Below are positions 48,270 to 56,878 of a stretch of DNA of 64,000 bases, piece after piece. Position numbers and translations under genes: made by a program. The stretch is from Bog-756 sp963769765. Its GTDB lineage: Bacteria > Actinomycetota > Acidimicrobiia > Acidimicrobiales > RAAP-2. The notes under the pieces were generated by a model. That model ran no database searches and was not told where the DNA came from. It saw nothing but the letters and a program-made list of their open reading frames with translations. Every line of letters starts with the position of its first letter. Position 1 is the stretch's first letter. The stretch spans positions 1-64,000 of the forward strand of contig CAVYNA010000001.1 in the NCBI GenBank assembly GCA_963769765.1. Direction: 5' to 3'.

Positions 48270-48528
48270 AGAACACCGTCTTGCGGCTTCTGCTACCGGT
48301 GGACGAAATGTGGGCACGGCCGCCCAGGCCTCGTTTGCCGTTGCCTTGAGCCCCGTGCCCAATCACCGAATTCTTCACCTCGTCTTCAAGGAGTCCTTGA
48401 ATGTCACTCGTTCGTGTTCACAACTTTGCTGTTTCGCTCGACGGCTTCAGCACCGGTGAGGGGTCAGAGGGTGGACCTGTGTGCAAGGGTTGGAAGTGCG
48501 ATGAACCGACAGAGGGAGGGCATCACCA

Positions 48529-48741
48529 ATGGTCGTAGCGATCACGCGCGCGACTGGCATCACGCTCGCGGAAATTGGGTTCCTGCTGATCCTCGTCGCC
48601 GGTGTATGGCTTGTGGCGTCAGAGACGGCCGCCCTTGGTGCCGTCAAGTGGCATAAGTTCCGAATCTTGGTCGCAGGAGGCTGTCTCGCCGCAGCCGGAA
48701 TCCTGCTCATTGTCGCGACCCATTGGGGCGGTTTTGGATAG
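48529..48741 (+). CDS. Small two-helix membrane protein
   Basis: 70 residues with two hydrophobic helices (LAEIGFLLILVAGVWLVAS and FRILVAGGCLAAAGILLIVA) joined by a short loop AALGAVKWHK. GAGGGAGGG lies a few bases before the ATG. Function unknown. Confidence 0.6.
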   Translation: MVVAITRATGITLAEIGFLLILVAGVWLVASETAALGAVKWHKFRILVAGGCLAAAGILLIVATHWGGFG

Positions 48742-48800
48742 GCAGGCGTTCGGCGCTCCTACCCGAGGGTGCCCCCGACCAGGTCGGTGGGGCATCAGCT

Positions 48801-49070
48801 TCAGCACAAAGCGGAAGCCTCATGGTCACCCAGGTCGATGTTCGTCCGGTCCCGGATCCTGCAAGGCTCATCCCTGTGCAAGTGCTCTCCTCTTCGACCT
48901 TCATAAGGAGCAAGATCCGAAAGCACTTCGGAGTTCGGCGTCTCGTGATGACACTTGCAGCCATTGACTTCGCAATCCATGACAGCCACGTCGGCGTAGA
49001 TCCCCGTTCGGTGATCCCTAATCAATCGATGCCTGTAGGGGCACCGGGCAGATAGTGGCCTCACAGTCAT
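48801..49070 (-). CDS. Candidate small Cys/His-rich protein
   Basis: 89 residues if started at the ATG at 49070, which has GGGAGA 8 bases upstream. The sequence contains CPYRHRLIRDH and VMDCEVNGCKCHHE, a spacing of Cys and His that could bind zinc, followed by a charged tail. It could also be chance. No partner gene. Confidence 0.3.
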   Translation of the reverse strand: MTVRPLSARCPYRHRLIRDHRTGIYADVAVMDCEVNGCKCHHETPNSEVLSDLAPYEGRRGEHLHRDEPCRIRDRTNIDLGDHEASALC

Positions 49071-49238
49071 GACAGTTTCTCCCAATCCAACCCGTGCTGC
49101 AGCCCACCTTGCTTGATCCCTACTGGTCCGTCCGCGACCGGTGAAGTTCCTTGCAATCTTCGATCGCTGGTGGGGTATGGAACTCCATGCGTCACGCGGG
49201 CGCACGGCAATGCAGCGATGCGGCCATGCAGCCGGACT

Positions 49239-49850
49239 TCAAGTCCCAGCCTGGTCGTCCTCGCCCGCCGGAAGGAACGTGAACGGGAGGTCGCCGATCC
49301 GCACGAGGGCAGATGCGACCGCCCGCCCGAGAGGTGCGAGCGCCTCGTCCAGCCCCGTCGGGTCGTCGAGGAGCGCCTCGTCGAGTTGGCACGAGCCCTC
49401 GTAGGAGACCTCGACCGCGCCCTCGGTCCGGTCGCGCTCGCCGGCGAGGACGAGCTCGACCGTGGGCTGGCCCCGGAGCAGCGGCTCGTCGCCGAGGACC
49501 TCGAGCTGGTCGGGGAGGACGGCGAGGAGAGGAGCGACGTCCGGCATCCCGTCGAGACCCTGCACGCGGAAGGCGATCTCGACGATGACCTCGGGAAGCT
49601 CGTCGGGCTCCTCACCGATCGCGCGGCTCCGGTAGGCGGTCTGGCTCCAGGTCGGCCAGTCGAGACTGCTGTCGACCCGGATGCGGGCCGGGCGTTCCTC
49701 GCCGGGCAGGCTGTAGGAGGTCTCGAAGCTCACGTCGCCAAGGAAGACGTCGACCTGGAACCGCTCCTCGACCGCCTGGCGCTGCAGCAGCGCGGCTTCG
49801 AACGCGTGGCGGTGCGAGGCGACGAGCTGGGTGAAGACGTGATCGAGCAT
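49239..49850 (-). CDS. Conserved hypothetical protein
   Basis: 203 residues, hydrophilic, rich in Glu/Asp, beginning MLDHVFTQLVASHRHAFEAALLQ and containing VDVFLGDVSFETSYSLPGEE and VEIAFRVQGLDGMP. Composition and high third-position GC indicate a real gene, divergent from the GDPD gene with only 26 bases between starts. I do not recognise a domain. Confidence 0.65.
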   Translation of the reverse strand: MLDHVFTQLVASHRHAFEAALLQRQAVEERFQVDVFLGDVSFETSYSLPGEERPARIRVDSSLDWPTWSQTAYRSRAIGEEPDELPEVIVEIAFRVQGLDGMPDVAPLLAVLPDQLEVLGDEPLLRGQPTVELVLAGERDRTEGAVEVSYEGSCQLDEALLDDPTGLDEALAPLGRAVASALVRIGDLPFTFLPAGEDDQAGT

Positions 49851-49876
49851 GGCGGCCAGAGGCTACCGTTCTTCCC

Positions 49877-50752
49877 ATGTCCGACCGCTCCGCGTCCGCG
49901 GTCGACGCACGGTGGACCGAGCGCCGGGTGATCGCGTACGCGCACCAGGGCGGCGCGTGGGAGGGTCCGTCCTCGACGCTGCACGCCGTCGCTCTCGCCC
50001 TCGACGCCGGGGCCACCGGCATCGAGCTCGACGTCCACGCAACGGCCGACGGCCGGCTCGTGGTCTGTCACGATGCGACGGTCGACCGGACGACCGACGG
50101 AGCCGGCCGGATCGCGTCGCTCACCTACCAGCAGCTGTGCGCCCTCGACAACGCGTACTGGTGGATGCCGGGTGCGGACGTCACGCCCGGGCTCGAGGCC
50201 GACCGGTACCCGCTGCGAGGGCGTGCGCCGACCGACCACCGCTTCGGCATCGCCCTCCTCGAGGAGGTGCTCGAGGAGTTCGCGGGGGTGGTCCTCAACC
50301 TCGACATCAAAGAGACCGCTCCGGCGGTGACACCGTACGAGGAGCCGCTCGCTGCGCTGCTCCGACGCTTCGGACGCCGCGAGGACGTGATCGTGGCCTC
50401 CTTCGACGACTCGGCCACCGATGCCTTCTCCGAGTTCGCCCCCGAGATCCCGACCTCGGCGGGCACCGCCACGGTCGCGGCGTTCTATCAGGCGGTGAGG
50501 GCCGGTGAGTCGCCGCCGCCGATGCGGCACGTCGCGCTGCAGGTGCCCGCGACCTTCGGAGGGATCACGCTCGTCGACGAGGCGTTCGTCGAGGCGGCCC
50601 ACCGGAGCGGGCTCGCGGTCCACGTCTGGACGATCGAGGAGGAAGCCGAGATGGAGGCGCTCTGCGCGGTCGGTGTCGACGGGATCATCACCGATCGACC
50701 CACCGCACTCGTCGGGGTGCTCGAACGGCTGGGCTGCGCGTGGAGGCCGTGA
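49877..50752 (+). CDS. Glycerophosphodiester phosphodiesterase family protein
   Basis: 291 residues with the GDPD TIM barrel. The metal and catalytic residues are in IELDVHATADGRLVVCHDATVDRTTDGAG (ExD and HD pairs), and the C-terminal VHVWTIEEEAEMEALCAVGVDGIITDRP is typical. The usual N-terminal HRGxxxxxPEN motif is altered to HQGGAWEGPSS. It probably splits glycerophosphodiesters to glycerol-3-phosphate and alcohol; the altered motif may change activity. Confidence 0.85.
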   Translation: MSDRSASAVDARWTERRVIAYAHQGGAWEGPSSTLHAVALALDAGATGIELDVHATADGRLVVCHDATVDRTTDGAGRIASLTYQQLCALDNAYWWMPGADVTPGLEADRYPLRGRAPTDHRFGIALLEEVLEEFAGVVLNLDIKETAPAVTPYEEPLAALLRRFGRREDVIVASFDDSATDAFSEFAPEIPTSAGTATVAAFYQAVRAGESPPPMRHVALQVPATFGGITLVDEAFVEAAHRSGLAVHVWTIEEEAEMEALCAVGVDGIITDRPTALVGVLERLGCAWRP

Positions 50753-50764
50753 CCTGAGGACGGG

Positions 50765-50848
50765 TCAGCCGCGGCCGCAGTTCGGCTTCTTGCCGTGATT
50801 GGCCTTCTTCTTCGTGCGCAGCTTGCGCTTGTTGGTTCGCTTGGACAC
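50765..50848 (-). CDS. Ribosomal protein bL37-like (27 aa)
   Basis: A 27-residue, strongly basic peptide from a GTG: VSKRTNKRKLRTKKKANHGK, then KPNCGRG. The KANHGKKPN segment closely matches bL37, the tiny large-subunit ribosomal protein found in mycobacterial ribosomes. It is easily missed because of its size. No good ribosome-binding site is seen. Between the GDPD gene and the DUF192 gene. Confidence 0.75.
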   Translation of the reverse strand: MSKRTNKRKLRTKKKANHGKKPNCGRG

Positions 50849-50958
50849 AGTTCGGAGATGCTACTCAAGGCTGGGGCGGAAGGGCCAACAGGGGCTGGAC
50901 GGACGGGGCCGGATCGGTCGGGCCCCGGGGACCCAGCGCCACCCCGGAGCGGGCCGCG

Positions 50959-51288
50959 ATGAGCTGGCTCCTCCGGGACGGCGACGTGCTGGCGTCCGCC
51001 GAGGTCGCCGACACCTTCGCCGCGCGCTCGCGGGGGCTCCTCGGCAGGTCGGACTTCGCCGGCGCGATGGTGCTGCCGCGCACGAAGGCGGTGCACACCC
51101 TCGGCATGCGGTTCCCGATCGACGTCGCCTTCTGCGACCGAGACCTGGTCGTGGTCGGCATCGTCCGGCTGCGACCCTGGCGGATGAGCGCACCCCGCCT
51201 CAGGTGCCGGTCGGTCGTCGAGGCACGTGCCGGCGCCTTCGACCGATGGGGGCTGCGGGTCGGCGACACCCTCGAGCTGCGCAGGTGA
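50959..51288 (+). CDS. DUF192 family protein
   Basis: 109 residues. The family pattern is complete: SWLLRDGDVLASAEVADTFA, SRGLLGRSDFAGAMVLP, then VHTLGMRFPIDVAFCD and GLRVGDTLEL. No signal peptide, so cytoplasmic here, unlike many secreted relatives. Function of the family is unknown. Its stop overlaps the rsmI start (GTGA), so they are co-translated. Confidence 0.88.
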   Translation: MSWLLRDGDVLASAEVADTFAARSRGLLGRSDFAGAMVLPRTKAVHTLGMRFPIDVAFCDRDLVVVGIVRLRPWRMSAPRLRCRSVVEARAGAFDRWGLRVGDTLELRR

Positions 51289-52196
51289 GCCATACCGTCG
51301 GCGCTCCTGCAATCGGGCCGGGTGTGCTGGTCGTCGTCGGCACCCCGATCGGCAATCTGGGCGACCTCTCGCCGAGGGCGGCGGACGCCCTGCGCGACGC
51401 GGACCTCGTCTACTGCGAGGACACCAGGCGGTCGCGCAAGCTGCTCAGCCACGCGGGCATCGCGGGTGCGACGCTCCGGTCGCTCCACGGCCACAACGAG
51501 CGGGCACGCATCGAGGAGGTGTGCGCCGCGGTGAGCGAGGGCAAGTGCGTCGTCCTGGTGAGCGACGCGGGAATGCCCCTGATCTCCGATCCCGGCGAGG
51601 CGGTGGTGGCGGCAGTGGTGGCGGCCGGCCTGGACGTCACCGTGGTGCCCGGTCCCTCCGCCGTGACCGGTGCGCTCGCGGTCAGCGGGCTGCCCACGGA
51701 CCGCTTCTGCTTCGAGGGCTTCCTCCCGCGGTCGGGCGCGGCCCGCCGGGAACGACTCGCTGCCCTCGCCGACGAGCCGCGCACGTCGGTGCTCTTCGAG
51801 GCGCCCACCCGCGTCTCCGCGACCCTGGACGAGCTGGCGGCGGCGTGCGGACCCGAACGCCGCGTCGCGGTCGCCCGCGAGCTCACCAAGGTGCACGAGG
51901 AGTGCTTCCGAGGAACCCTCGACGGTGCCGCGGCCTGGGCCCGTGGGAACGCGCTGCGCGGCGAGGTCGTCATCGTGCTGGCGGGCGCGGAGCCGGAGGA
52001 GCAGTCGGTCGACGACGAGGTGCTGATCGCGGCCCTGGCCGACCGTGCGGCGTCGGGGTCGTCCACCCGCGATGCGGTCGGCGAGGTCACCGAGTCCTTC
52101 GGTGTCCCGAGGCGGCGGGTGTACCGGCTCGCGATCGACCACCGCACCGACGCCGGACGGGGCGGGTCGTCGGAGCCCGAGAGCGGCCCTGACTGA
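51285..52196 (+). CDS. rsmI: 16S rRNA (cytidine-2'-O)-methyltransferase RsmI
   Basis: 303 residues. LVVVGTPIGNLGDLSPRAADAL is the signature of the RsmI/tetrapyrrole methylase family, VYCEDTRRSRKLLSHAGI and SDAGMPLISDPGEAVV follow, and VTVVPGPSAVTGALAVSGLPTDRF is the SAM pocket. It methylates C1402 of 16S rRNA. The GTG start overlaps the DUF192 stop; the rsmI stop is 62 bases before the preferred msrA start. The C-terminal 30 residues are poorly conserved. Confidence 0.95.
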   Translation: MSHTVGAPAIGPGVLVVVGTPIGNLGDLSPRAADALRDADLVYCEDTRRSRKLLSHAGIAGATLRSLHGHNERARIEEVCAAVSEGKCVVLVSDAGMPLISDPGEAVVAAVVAAGLDVTVVPGPSAVTGALAVSGLPTDRFCFEGFLPRSGAARRERLAALADEPRTSVLFEAPTRVSATLDELAAACGPERRVAVARELTKVHEECFRGTLDGAAAWARGNALRGEVVIVLAGAEPEEQSVDDEVLIAALADRAASGSSTRDAVGEVTESFGVPRRRVYRLAIDHRTDAGRGGSSEPESGPD

Positions 52197-52258
52197 TGCC
52201 CGGAATGACGGCGGCGACCACGGCGTTGGACGCAGCGGGGCCCACGCGAGGAGGAGTG

Positions 52259-52801
52259 ATGTTCCGACGAGGCGAGCTGGACCGATCGCAGGCACCGGGC
52301 GTCGCGCCCGACGATGTCCCAGACGGGCTCGACCGGGCTGCATTCGCGGCCGGCTGCTTCTGGGGGGTCGAGGAGTTCTTCCGTGCGGTGCCGGGCGTGG
52401 TCGACGCGATCTCGGGGTACGAAGGCGGCGGGGTCGACCGTCCGAGCTACGAGCAGGTCTGCTCCGGGTCGACGGGCCACGCGGAGGCGGTGCTCGTGAC
52501 CTTCGACCCCGAGCGGGTCACCTTCGAGCACCTGCTCGAGGAGTTCTGGCGCCACCACGACCCCACGACGCCCAACCGACAGGGTCCCGACGTCGGCACG
52601 CAGTACCGCTCAGCGGTCTTCGTGCGCAACGAGGCTCAGGCGAAGGCCGCGACGGCCTCCCTCGAGGAGTATCAGGTCCGCTTCGCTCGGCCCATCGTCA
52701 CCGAGGTGACCCCGGCGACCACCTTCTGGCCGGCGGAGGAGTACCACCAGCGGTACACCGAACGCACCGGTCGCGGCGGCTGCCACGTGGCCAACTGGTA
52801 G
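52259..52801 (+). CDS. msrA: Peptide-methionine (S)-S-oxide reductase MsrA
   Basis: 180 residues. The catalytic Cys33 is in AAGCFWGVEEFF; HHDPTTPNRQGPDVGTQYRSAVF is the substrate-binding region. It repairs oxidised methionine in the cytoplasm. The ATG at 52259 was chosen because GAGGAG is 2-8 bases upstream; an ATG at 52196 overlapping the rsmI stop would add 21 residues. The C-terminus (GRGGCHVANW) has one Cys that could resolve the disulfide. Confidence 0.93.
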   Translation: MFRRGELDRSQAPGVAPDDVPDGLDRAAFAAGCFWGVEEFFRAVPGVVDAISGYEGGGVDRPSYEQVCSGSTGHAEAVLVTFDPERVTFEHLLEEFWRHHDPTTPNRQGPDVGTQYRSAVFVRNEAQAKAATASLEEYQVRFARPIVTEVTPATTFWPAEEYHQRYTERTGRGGCHVANW

Positions 52802-52881
52802 CGGGCGCGCGCGGAAGGTCGCAGCGGGCGACCGCGACGGGTGTGCGGTCCTCCCAGGCCCGATCGGTACGCTACCGGGGA

Positions 52882-54390
52882 GTGCCCCGCTTCTACGTCA
52901 CGACGCCGATCTACTACGTGAAGGACGCGCCCCACGTCGGGCACGCCTACACCACGGTCAACGCGGACGCCCTGGCGCGGTGGCACCGGCTCGTCGGTGA
53001 CGACGTCTTCTTCCTCACGGGCACCGACGAGCACGGCCAGAAGGTGGCCCGGGCCGCCGACGAGCAGGGGCTCTCCCCGGCGGCATGGACCGACCGTCTC
53101 GCGCCGCGCTTCGCCGAGGCCTGGGCGTCGCTCGACATCGCCTACGACGACTTCATCCGCACGACCGAGCCGAGGCACCACCGGGCGGTCCAGCAGTTCC
53201 TCGGTCGCATCCACCAGCGCGGCCACATCTACAAGGACGTCTACCGCGGCCTCTACTGCGTCCCCTGCGAGCAGTACTACACGGACGACGAGCTGCTCGA
53301 CGGCGGCCTGTGCCCGGTGCACCGCCGGCCGGTCGAGCACCTCGAGGAGGAGAACTACTTCTTCCGGCTCTCCGACTTCGAGCAGCCGCTGATCGAATGG
53401 TACGAGGCCAACAGGGGTGCGGTTGCACCCGAGTCGAAGCGCAACGAGGCCCTCAGCTTCATCAAGGGGGGTCTGCGCGACATCTCGATCACCCGCACCT
53501 CCATCGACTGGGGGGTCCGGGTCCCCTGGGACGAGGACCACGTCTTCTACGTCTGGTACGACGCGCTCATCAACTACCTCACCGCGATCGGCTACGGCGA
53601 GGACGAGGAGCGCTTCACCTCGTGGTGGCCGGCGGTCCATCACCTGATCGGCAAGGAGATCATCCGCTTCCACTGTGTCTGGTGGCCGGCGATGTGCATG
53701 GCAGCCGGCATCGACCCTCCCGCCCACGTCCAGGTCCACGGGTGGCTCCTGCTCGGCGGCGAGAAGATGTCGAACTCGAGCGTGAACCAGATCGCGCCGG
53801 GCGACCTCACCTCGGAGTACGGCGTCGATCCGGTCCGCTACCACCTGCTCCGCGACATCCCCTTCGGCAGCGACGGCGAGTTCTCGGCCGAGGGCATCGA
53901 GGCCCGGTACAACGCCGATCTCGCCAACAACCTCGGCAATCTCCTGTCGCGGGTGACGACGGTGGTCGCCAGCAAGTGCGGCGGGCTCGGCCCGGCCCCC
54001 GACCCGGCGAGTCGGCTCGCCGAAGTGGCCGGGTCGGTCGTGTCCGACGCGTCGGCTGCATGGGGTGCCGGCCAGCCGAACCTCGGTCTGGAGGCGACCT
54101 GGCGCCTGATCCGCGAGACGAACGCGGAGCTCGAGGCGAGCGAGCCATGGAAGGCCGAGCCGGGCCCCGAGGTCGACGCGGTGCTGGGCAGCGCGCTCGA
54201 GGTGCTCCGACTGGTCGCCGTGCTCATCGCTCCCGCGATGCCGGCGACCGCCCAGGCGATCTGGGAGCGGATCGGGCTCGAGGGCCAGGTCGCAGCGGAG
54301 CGCCTTCCGGACGCCGCACGCTGGGGCGGTTACCCGTCGGGGCGCACCGTGCAAAAAGGCGCACCGCTCTTCCCGCGGCGCAAGGGGTAG
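52882..54390 (+). CDS. metG: Methionyl-tRNA synthetase
   Basis: 502 residues. HIGH-type motif is DAPHVGHAYTTVNAD near residue 18, a zinc-binding remnant is CVPCEQYY...CPVH, and the KMSKS motif is altered to KMSNS in GEKMSNSSVNQI. It charges tRNA-Met with methionine. No C-terminal EMAP/tRNA-binding domain. GTG start at 52882. It heads the metG-tatD-rlpA group: tatD starts 8 bases after its stop. Confidence 0.95.
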   Translation: MPRFYVTTPIYYVKDAPHVGHAYTTVNADALARWHRLVGDDVFFLTGTDEHGQKVARAADEQGLSPAAWTDRLAPRFAEAWASLDIAYDDFIRTTEPRHHRAVQQFLGRIHQRGHIYKDVYRGLYCVPCEQYYTDDELLDGGLCPVHRRPVEHLEEENYFFRLSDFEQPLIEWYEANRGAVAPESKRNEALSFIKGGLRDISITRTSIDWGVRVPWDEDHVFYVWYDALINYLTAIGYGEDEERFTSWWPAVHHLIGKEIIRFHCVWWPAMCMAAGIDPPAHVQVHGWLLLGGEKMSNSSVNQIAPGDLTSEYGVDPVRYHLLRDIPFGSDGEFSAEGIEARYNADLANNLGNLLSRVTTVVASKCGGLGPAPDPASRLAEVAGSVVSDASAAWGAGQPNLGLEATWRLIRETNAELEASEPWKAEPGPEVDAVLGSALEVLRLVAVLIAPAMPATAQAIWERIGLEGQVAAERLPDAARWGGYPSGRTVQKGAPLFPRRKG

Positions 54391-54398
54391 CCGGCGCC

Positions 54399-55269
54399 GT
54401 GCACCCGGACGCGGTCATCGAGTGGTTCGACTCCCACTGCCACCTCCAAGGGGAGTTCGCCGAGTCCGGGGACGGCACCGAACCCACCCCGCACGCGAGC
54501 CGGATCGCGTCGACCATCGCCCGTGCCGCCGAGGCCGGCGTGACGAGGATGGTCTGCGTGGGCACCGGTGCCGACACCTCTGCCGAGGCCATCGCTCTCG
54601 TGCAGGCCATGCCGCGCGCCCGAGTCGGTCGCCCGGGCGGAGGGCGTCGAGCTGTGGGCGACGGTCGGGCTCCACCCCCACGACGCATCCGCGGGCGTCG
54701 ACTCGCTCGAGTCCACGCTCGCCGACGTGGCGGCGTCCGTGGTCACCGCCGGTGCGGATCCCGTCGTGGTCGGGATCGGGGAGTGCGGCCTCGACTACCA
54801 CTACGACCACTCGCCGCGCCCGGTCCAGCGCGAGGTGTTCGCCGCACAGATCGCCCTCGCGAAGCTCTTCGGGCTCACCCTGGTCGTCCACACCCGTGAG
54901 GCCTGGCAGGACACCCTCGACATCCTCGAGTCGTCCGGAACGCCCGAGCGCACCGTGCTGCACTGCTTCACCGGCGGACCCGACGAGGCCCGCCGGTGCC
55001 TCGACCTCGGGGCCGTGCTGTCCTTCAGCGGGGTGGTCACCTTCAAGAACGCGGAAGAGGTCCGGGAGGCCGCCCGGCTCTGCCCGCTCGACCGGCTGCT
55101 GGTGGAGACGGACTCCCCGTTCCTCGCCCCCGCCCCGCACCGCGGGACGGTCAACGAGCCCTCGCGGACCCCACTGGTCGGCGCGGTGATCGCCCAGGTC
55201 AAGGGCACCGACGTGGCGACCGTGGCCACGGCGACCACGGCGAACGCCCGTTCGGCGTTCGCCCTCTGA
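54399..55269 (+). CDS. tatD: TatD family deoxyribonuclease (frameshifted near 54625)
   Basis: About 289 residues when repaired. The N-terminus IEWFDSHCHLQGEF supplies the His-x-His metal site and reads to LVQAMPRA; the protein continues one base later as ESVARAEGVELWATVGLHPHDAS. Metal residues go on in VGIGECGLDYHYDHSP, LVVHTREAWQDTL, VLHCFTGG and LVETDSPFLAP. The surplus base is in GCGCGCCCGAG at about 54620-54630. TatD enzymes cut DNA from the 3' end. Conserved neighbour of metG. Confidence 0.88.
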
Positions 55270-55338
55270 CCGCGGCGGGCGGCGCCGGCCGGCTGCGGTC
55301 GGGCTTGAAGCGGGCGGTGCCGGGCACCTAGTCTCGGG

Positions 55339-55459
55339 CCGCCGCAGCTCATCGAGCGGCGGTTCTTGACGGACACCACGTCGGAGGTGTCTTGCGTGTT
55401 CGGGTCGGTTCGGAGGAGCCGACCCCGTCCGCTCCTCGTGAGCGGACCGTCCCCGGGAC
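55339..55459 (+). ncRNA. Structured 5' leader with consecutive hairpins
   Basis: Four to five stem-loops stand in a row before the RlpA-like gene: CCGCCGC/GCGGCGG (55339-55362), GACACC/GGTGTC (55372-55391), GGGTCGG/CCGACCC (55402-55425), GTCCGCTC/GAGCGGAC (55427-55447) and GTCCC/GGGAC (55449-55459). Stems are perfect. This is far more structure than ordinary spacer and suggests a regulatory leader RNA. It did not match any riboswitch class I could name. Confidence 0.5.
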
Positions 55460-55522
55460 GCGCGCTCCGACGGAGCCGCTCCAGCGGGACAACCATGCGA
55501 GTCCCACAAGGAGAGTGGAGTC

Positions 55523-56281
55523 CTGAGGACACGAGACGAGCGCGGGCGTCGGCCGTTGGCCGGACTCGCCCTGTGCGGAGCGGTGCTGGTGCTGCCGCTC
55601 GTGATGCTCCAGAACAGCTCGGAGGCGGCAGTCAGGGCCCCCGGGGGTCCGTCGTCGTCGTCGCACAGCGCCACCGATGGAGGCGTGCCCGCGCGCGCGT
55701 CGACCCACGACGGGACGGCTCGCACTGTCGACCAGCTGGCGTCGCCACGCGGAAGGAGTCGCAACGTCCGCCTCGTGGTGCTTGCCGAGCACGCGACTCC
55801 GAGCGCGACGAGCACCACCCTCCCGACCCCGGGTCCGGTCCGGCCGGCCACGGCCCGGACGGGTGGGGCGCAGGCGAACGGTTCGACGGCGACCGGGGCC
55901 GGCCCGGCCGCGGGGGCGGACTCCGAGGTCCACCCCGCAGGTGGGGAGCCCGAGCGTGGCGCGGGCCTGCCGCCGTTCGGCCTGACGACCGTCACCGTCC
56001 CCCCGACCACCACGACCATCCCGGCGCCGGCCGCTTCGGGGTCGATGGTCGCCCGCGGGATCGTGACCTGGTACGACCACGCGCCGGGGACGTGTGCGAG
56101 TCCGTGGCTGTCCTTCGGCACCGTCGTCCGGGTGACCAACCCGGCCAACGGCGAGTCGGTGACCTGTCTGGTCGACGACCGCGAGGCGGACACCGAGCGG
56201 TCGATCGATCTCGCGACGTCGACCTTCGCCGAGATCGCGCCGCTCTCACAGGGGGTCATCGACGCACAGCTGAGCTGGTGA
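55523..56281 (+). CDS. Exported RlpA-like double-psi beta-barrel protein
   Basis: About 252 residues. A basic N-terminus and a helix PLAGLALCGAVLVLPLVML form a signal or anchor, a Pro/Ala/Thr-rich linker of about 120 residues follows, and the C-terminal domain (ARGIVTWYDHAPGTCASPWL, SFGTVVRVTNPANGESVTCL, IDLATSTFAEIAPLSQGVID) is an RlpA-type barrel with a cysteine pair. Relatives bind or cut peptidoglycan. Start is unusual: AAGGAGAG lies 7 bases before a CTG at 55523, while the only canonical choice is a TTG at 55556 inside the hydrophobic stretch. Confidence 0.8.
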   Translation: MRTRDERGRRPLAGLALCGAVLVLPLVMLQNSSEAAVRAPGGPSSSSHSATDGGVPARASTHDGTARTVDQLASPRGRSRNVRLVVLAEHATPSATSTTLPTPGPVRPATARTGGAQANGSTATGAGPAAGADSEVHPAGGEPERGAGLPPFGLTTVTVPPTTTTIPAPAASGSMVARGIVTWYDHAPGTCASPWLSFGTVVRVTNPANGESVTCLVDDREADTERSIDLATSTFAEIAPLSQGVIDAQLSW

Positions 56282-56334
56282 GGTCGGACCCGGAGCGATG
56301 CAGGCACCGATAGGCGCTCACTTGCATCCTCGAC

Positions 56335-56652
56335 TCACCTCAACCCGAGAACGGTGATCAGACTCTCGTCGATCCCCCACATCTCCTCGGGGCTGGCCAG
56401 CCCTATGTGGTCGCCGAGCCGGTGCACATCGACGGCTCCAAGCTGTTCGACGAGGACCCGGGTGGTTTCGCCATCGATCACCAGCTCCGGGCGGAAGGAG
56501 GCGGGGCGTGCGCTCCGGGAGGTCGGAGCGACGAGGACGACGGAGCGGGGCAGCAGCGCGTCGGCCTGCACGATGACCCCGTAACGCAGGCCTTCTTGCT
56601 CATGGCCTGCGCGTCGTGGTGGGCGGAGCTCGTAGACGTCACCCCTCCGCAC
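56335..56652 (-). CDS. MazF/PemK-type endoribonuclease toxin
   Basis: 105 residues. RRGDVYELRPPRRAGHEQEG is the N-terminal PemK motif, RYGVIVQADALLPRSVVLVAPTS the central strand and LGAVDVHRLGDHIG the C-terminal part. It cuts mRNA when the antitoxin is lost. It overlaps the antitoxin gene by 14 bases. The pair lies, in reverse orientation, inside the metG-tatD-rlpA-rsmA-ispE group. Confidence 0.88.
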   Translation of the reverse strand: MRRGDVYELRPPRRAGHEQEGLRYGVIVQADALLPRSVVLVAPTSRSARPASFRPELVIDGETTRVLVEQLGAVDVHRLGDHIGLASPEEMWGIDESLITVLGLR

Positions 56653-56878
56653 GGAGGCTTTCCATCATTTCGGCGACCTCTTGCGACCCGAGACGATCCA
56701 CCTCGTCTGCCTCGAGCGCCGCGACCTCGGCCCGAAGCGTCTGATGCCGACGAAGAGCCGCGGCAGCGTCGAGGATCGACGTTCGAATTGCCTCCGACCG
56801 GCTCATGCCCGACGCCTCCAATGTTCGGAGCGCCCGCTGTGCCTGGTCATCCAGCCGGACCGACACCGCTCGTGACAT
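56639..56878 (-). CDS. Ribbon-helix-helix antitoxin
   Basis: 79 residues. SRAVSVRLDDQAQRALRTLEASGMSRSEAIR is a ribbon-helix-helix DNA-binding N-terminus; the acidic, helical C-terminus (LRAEVAALEADEVDRLG) would neutralise the MazF-type toxin encoded next. Upstream are two direct repeats GTATCAC (56888-56894) and GTATTAC (56900-56906), candidates for its operator. Confidence 0.88.
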   Translation of the reverse strand: MSRAVSVRLDDQAQRALRTLEASGMSRSEAIRTSILDAAAALRRHQTLRAEVAALEADEVDRLGSQEVAEMMESLRAEG

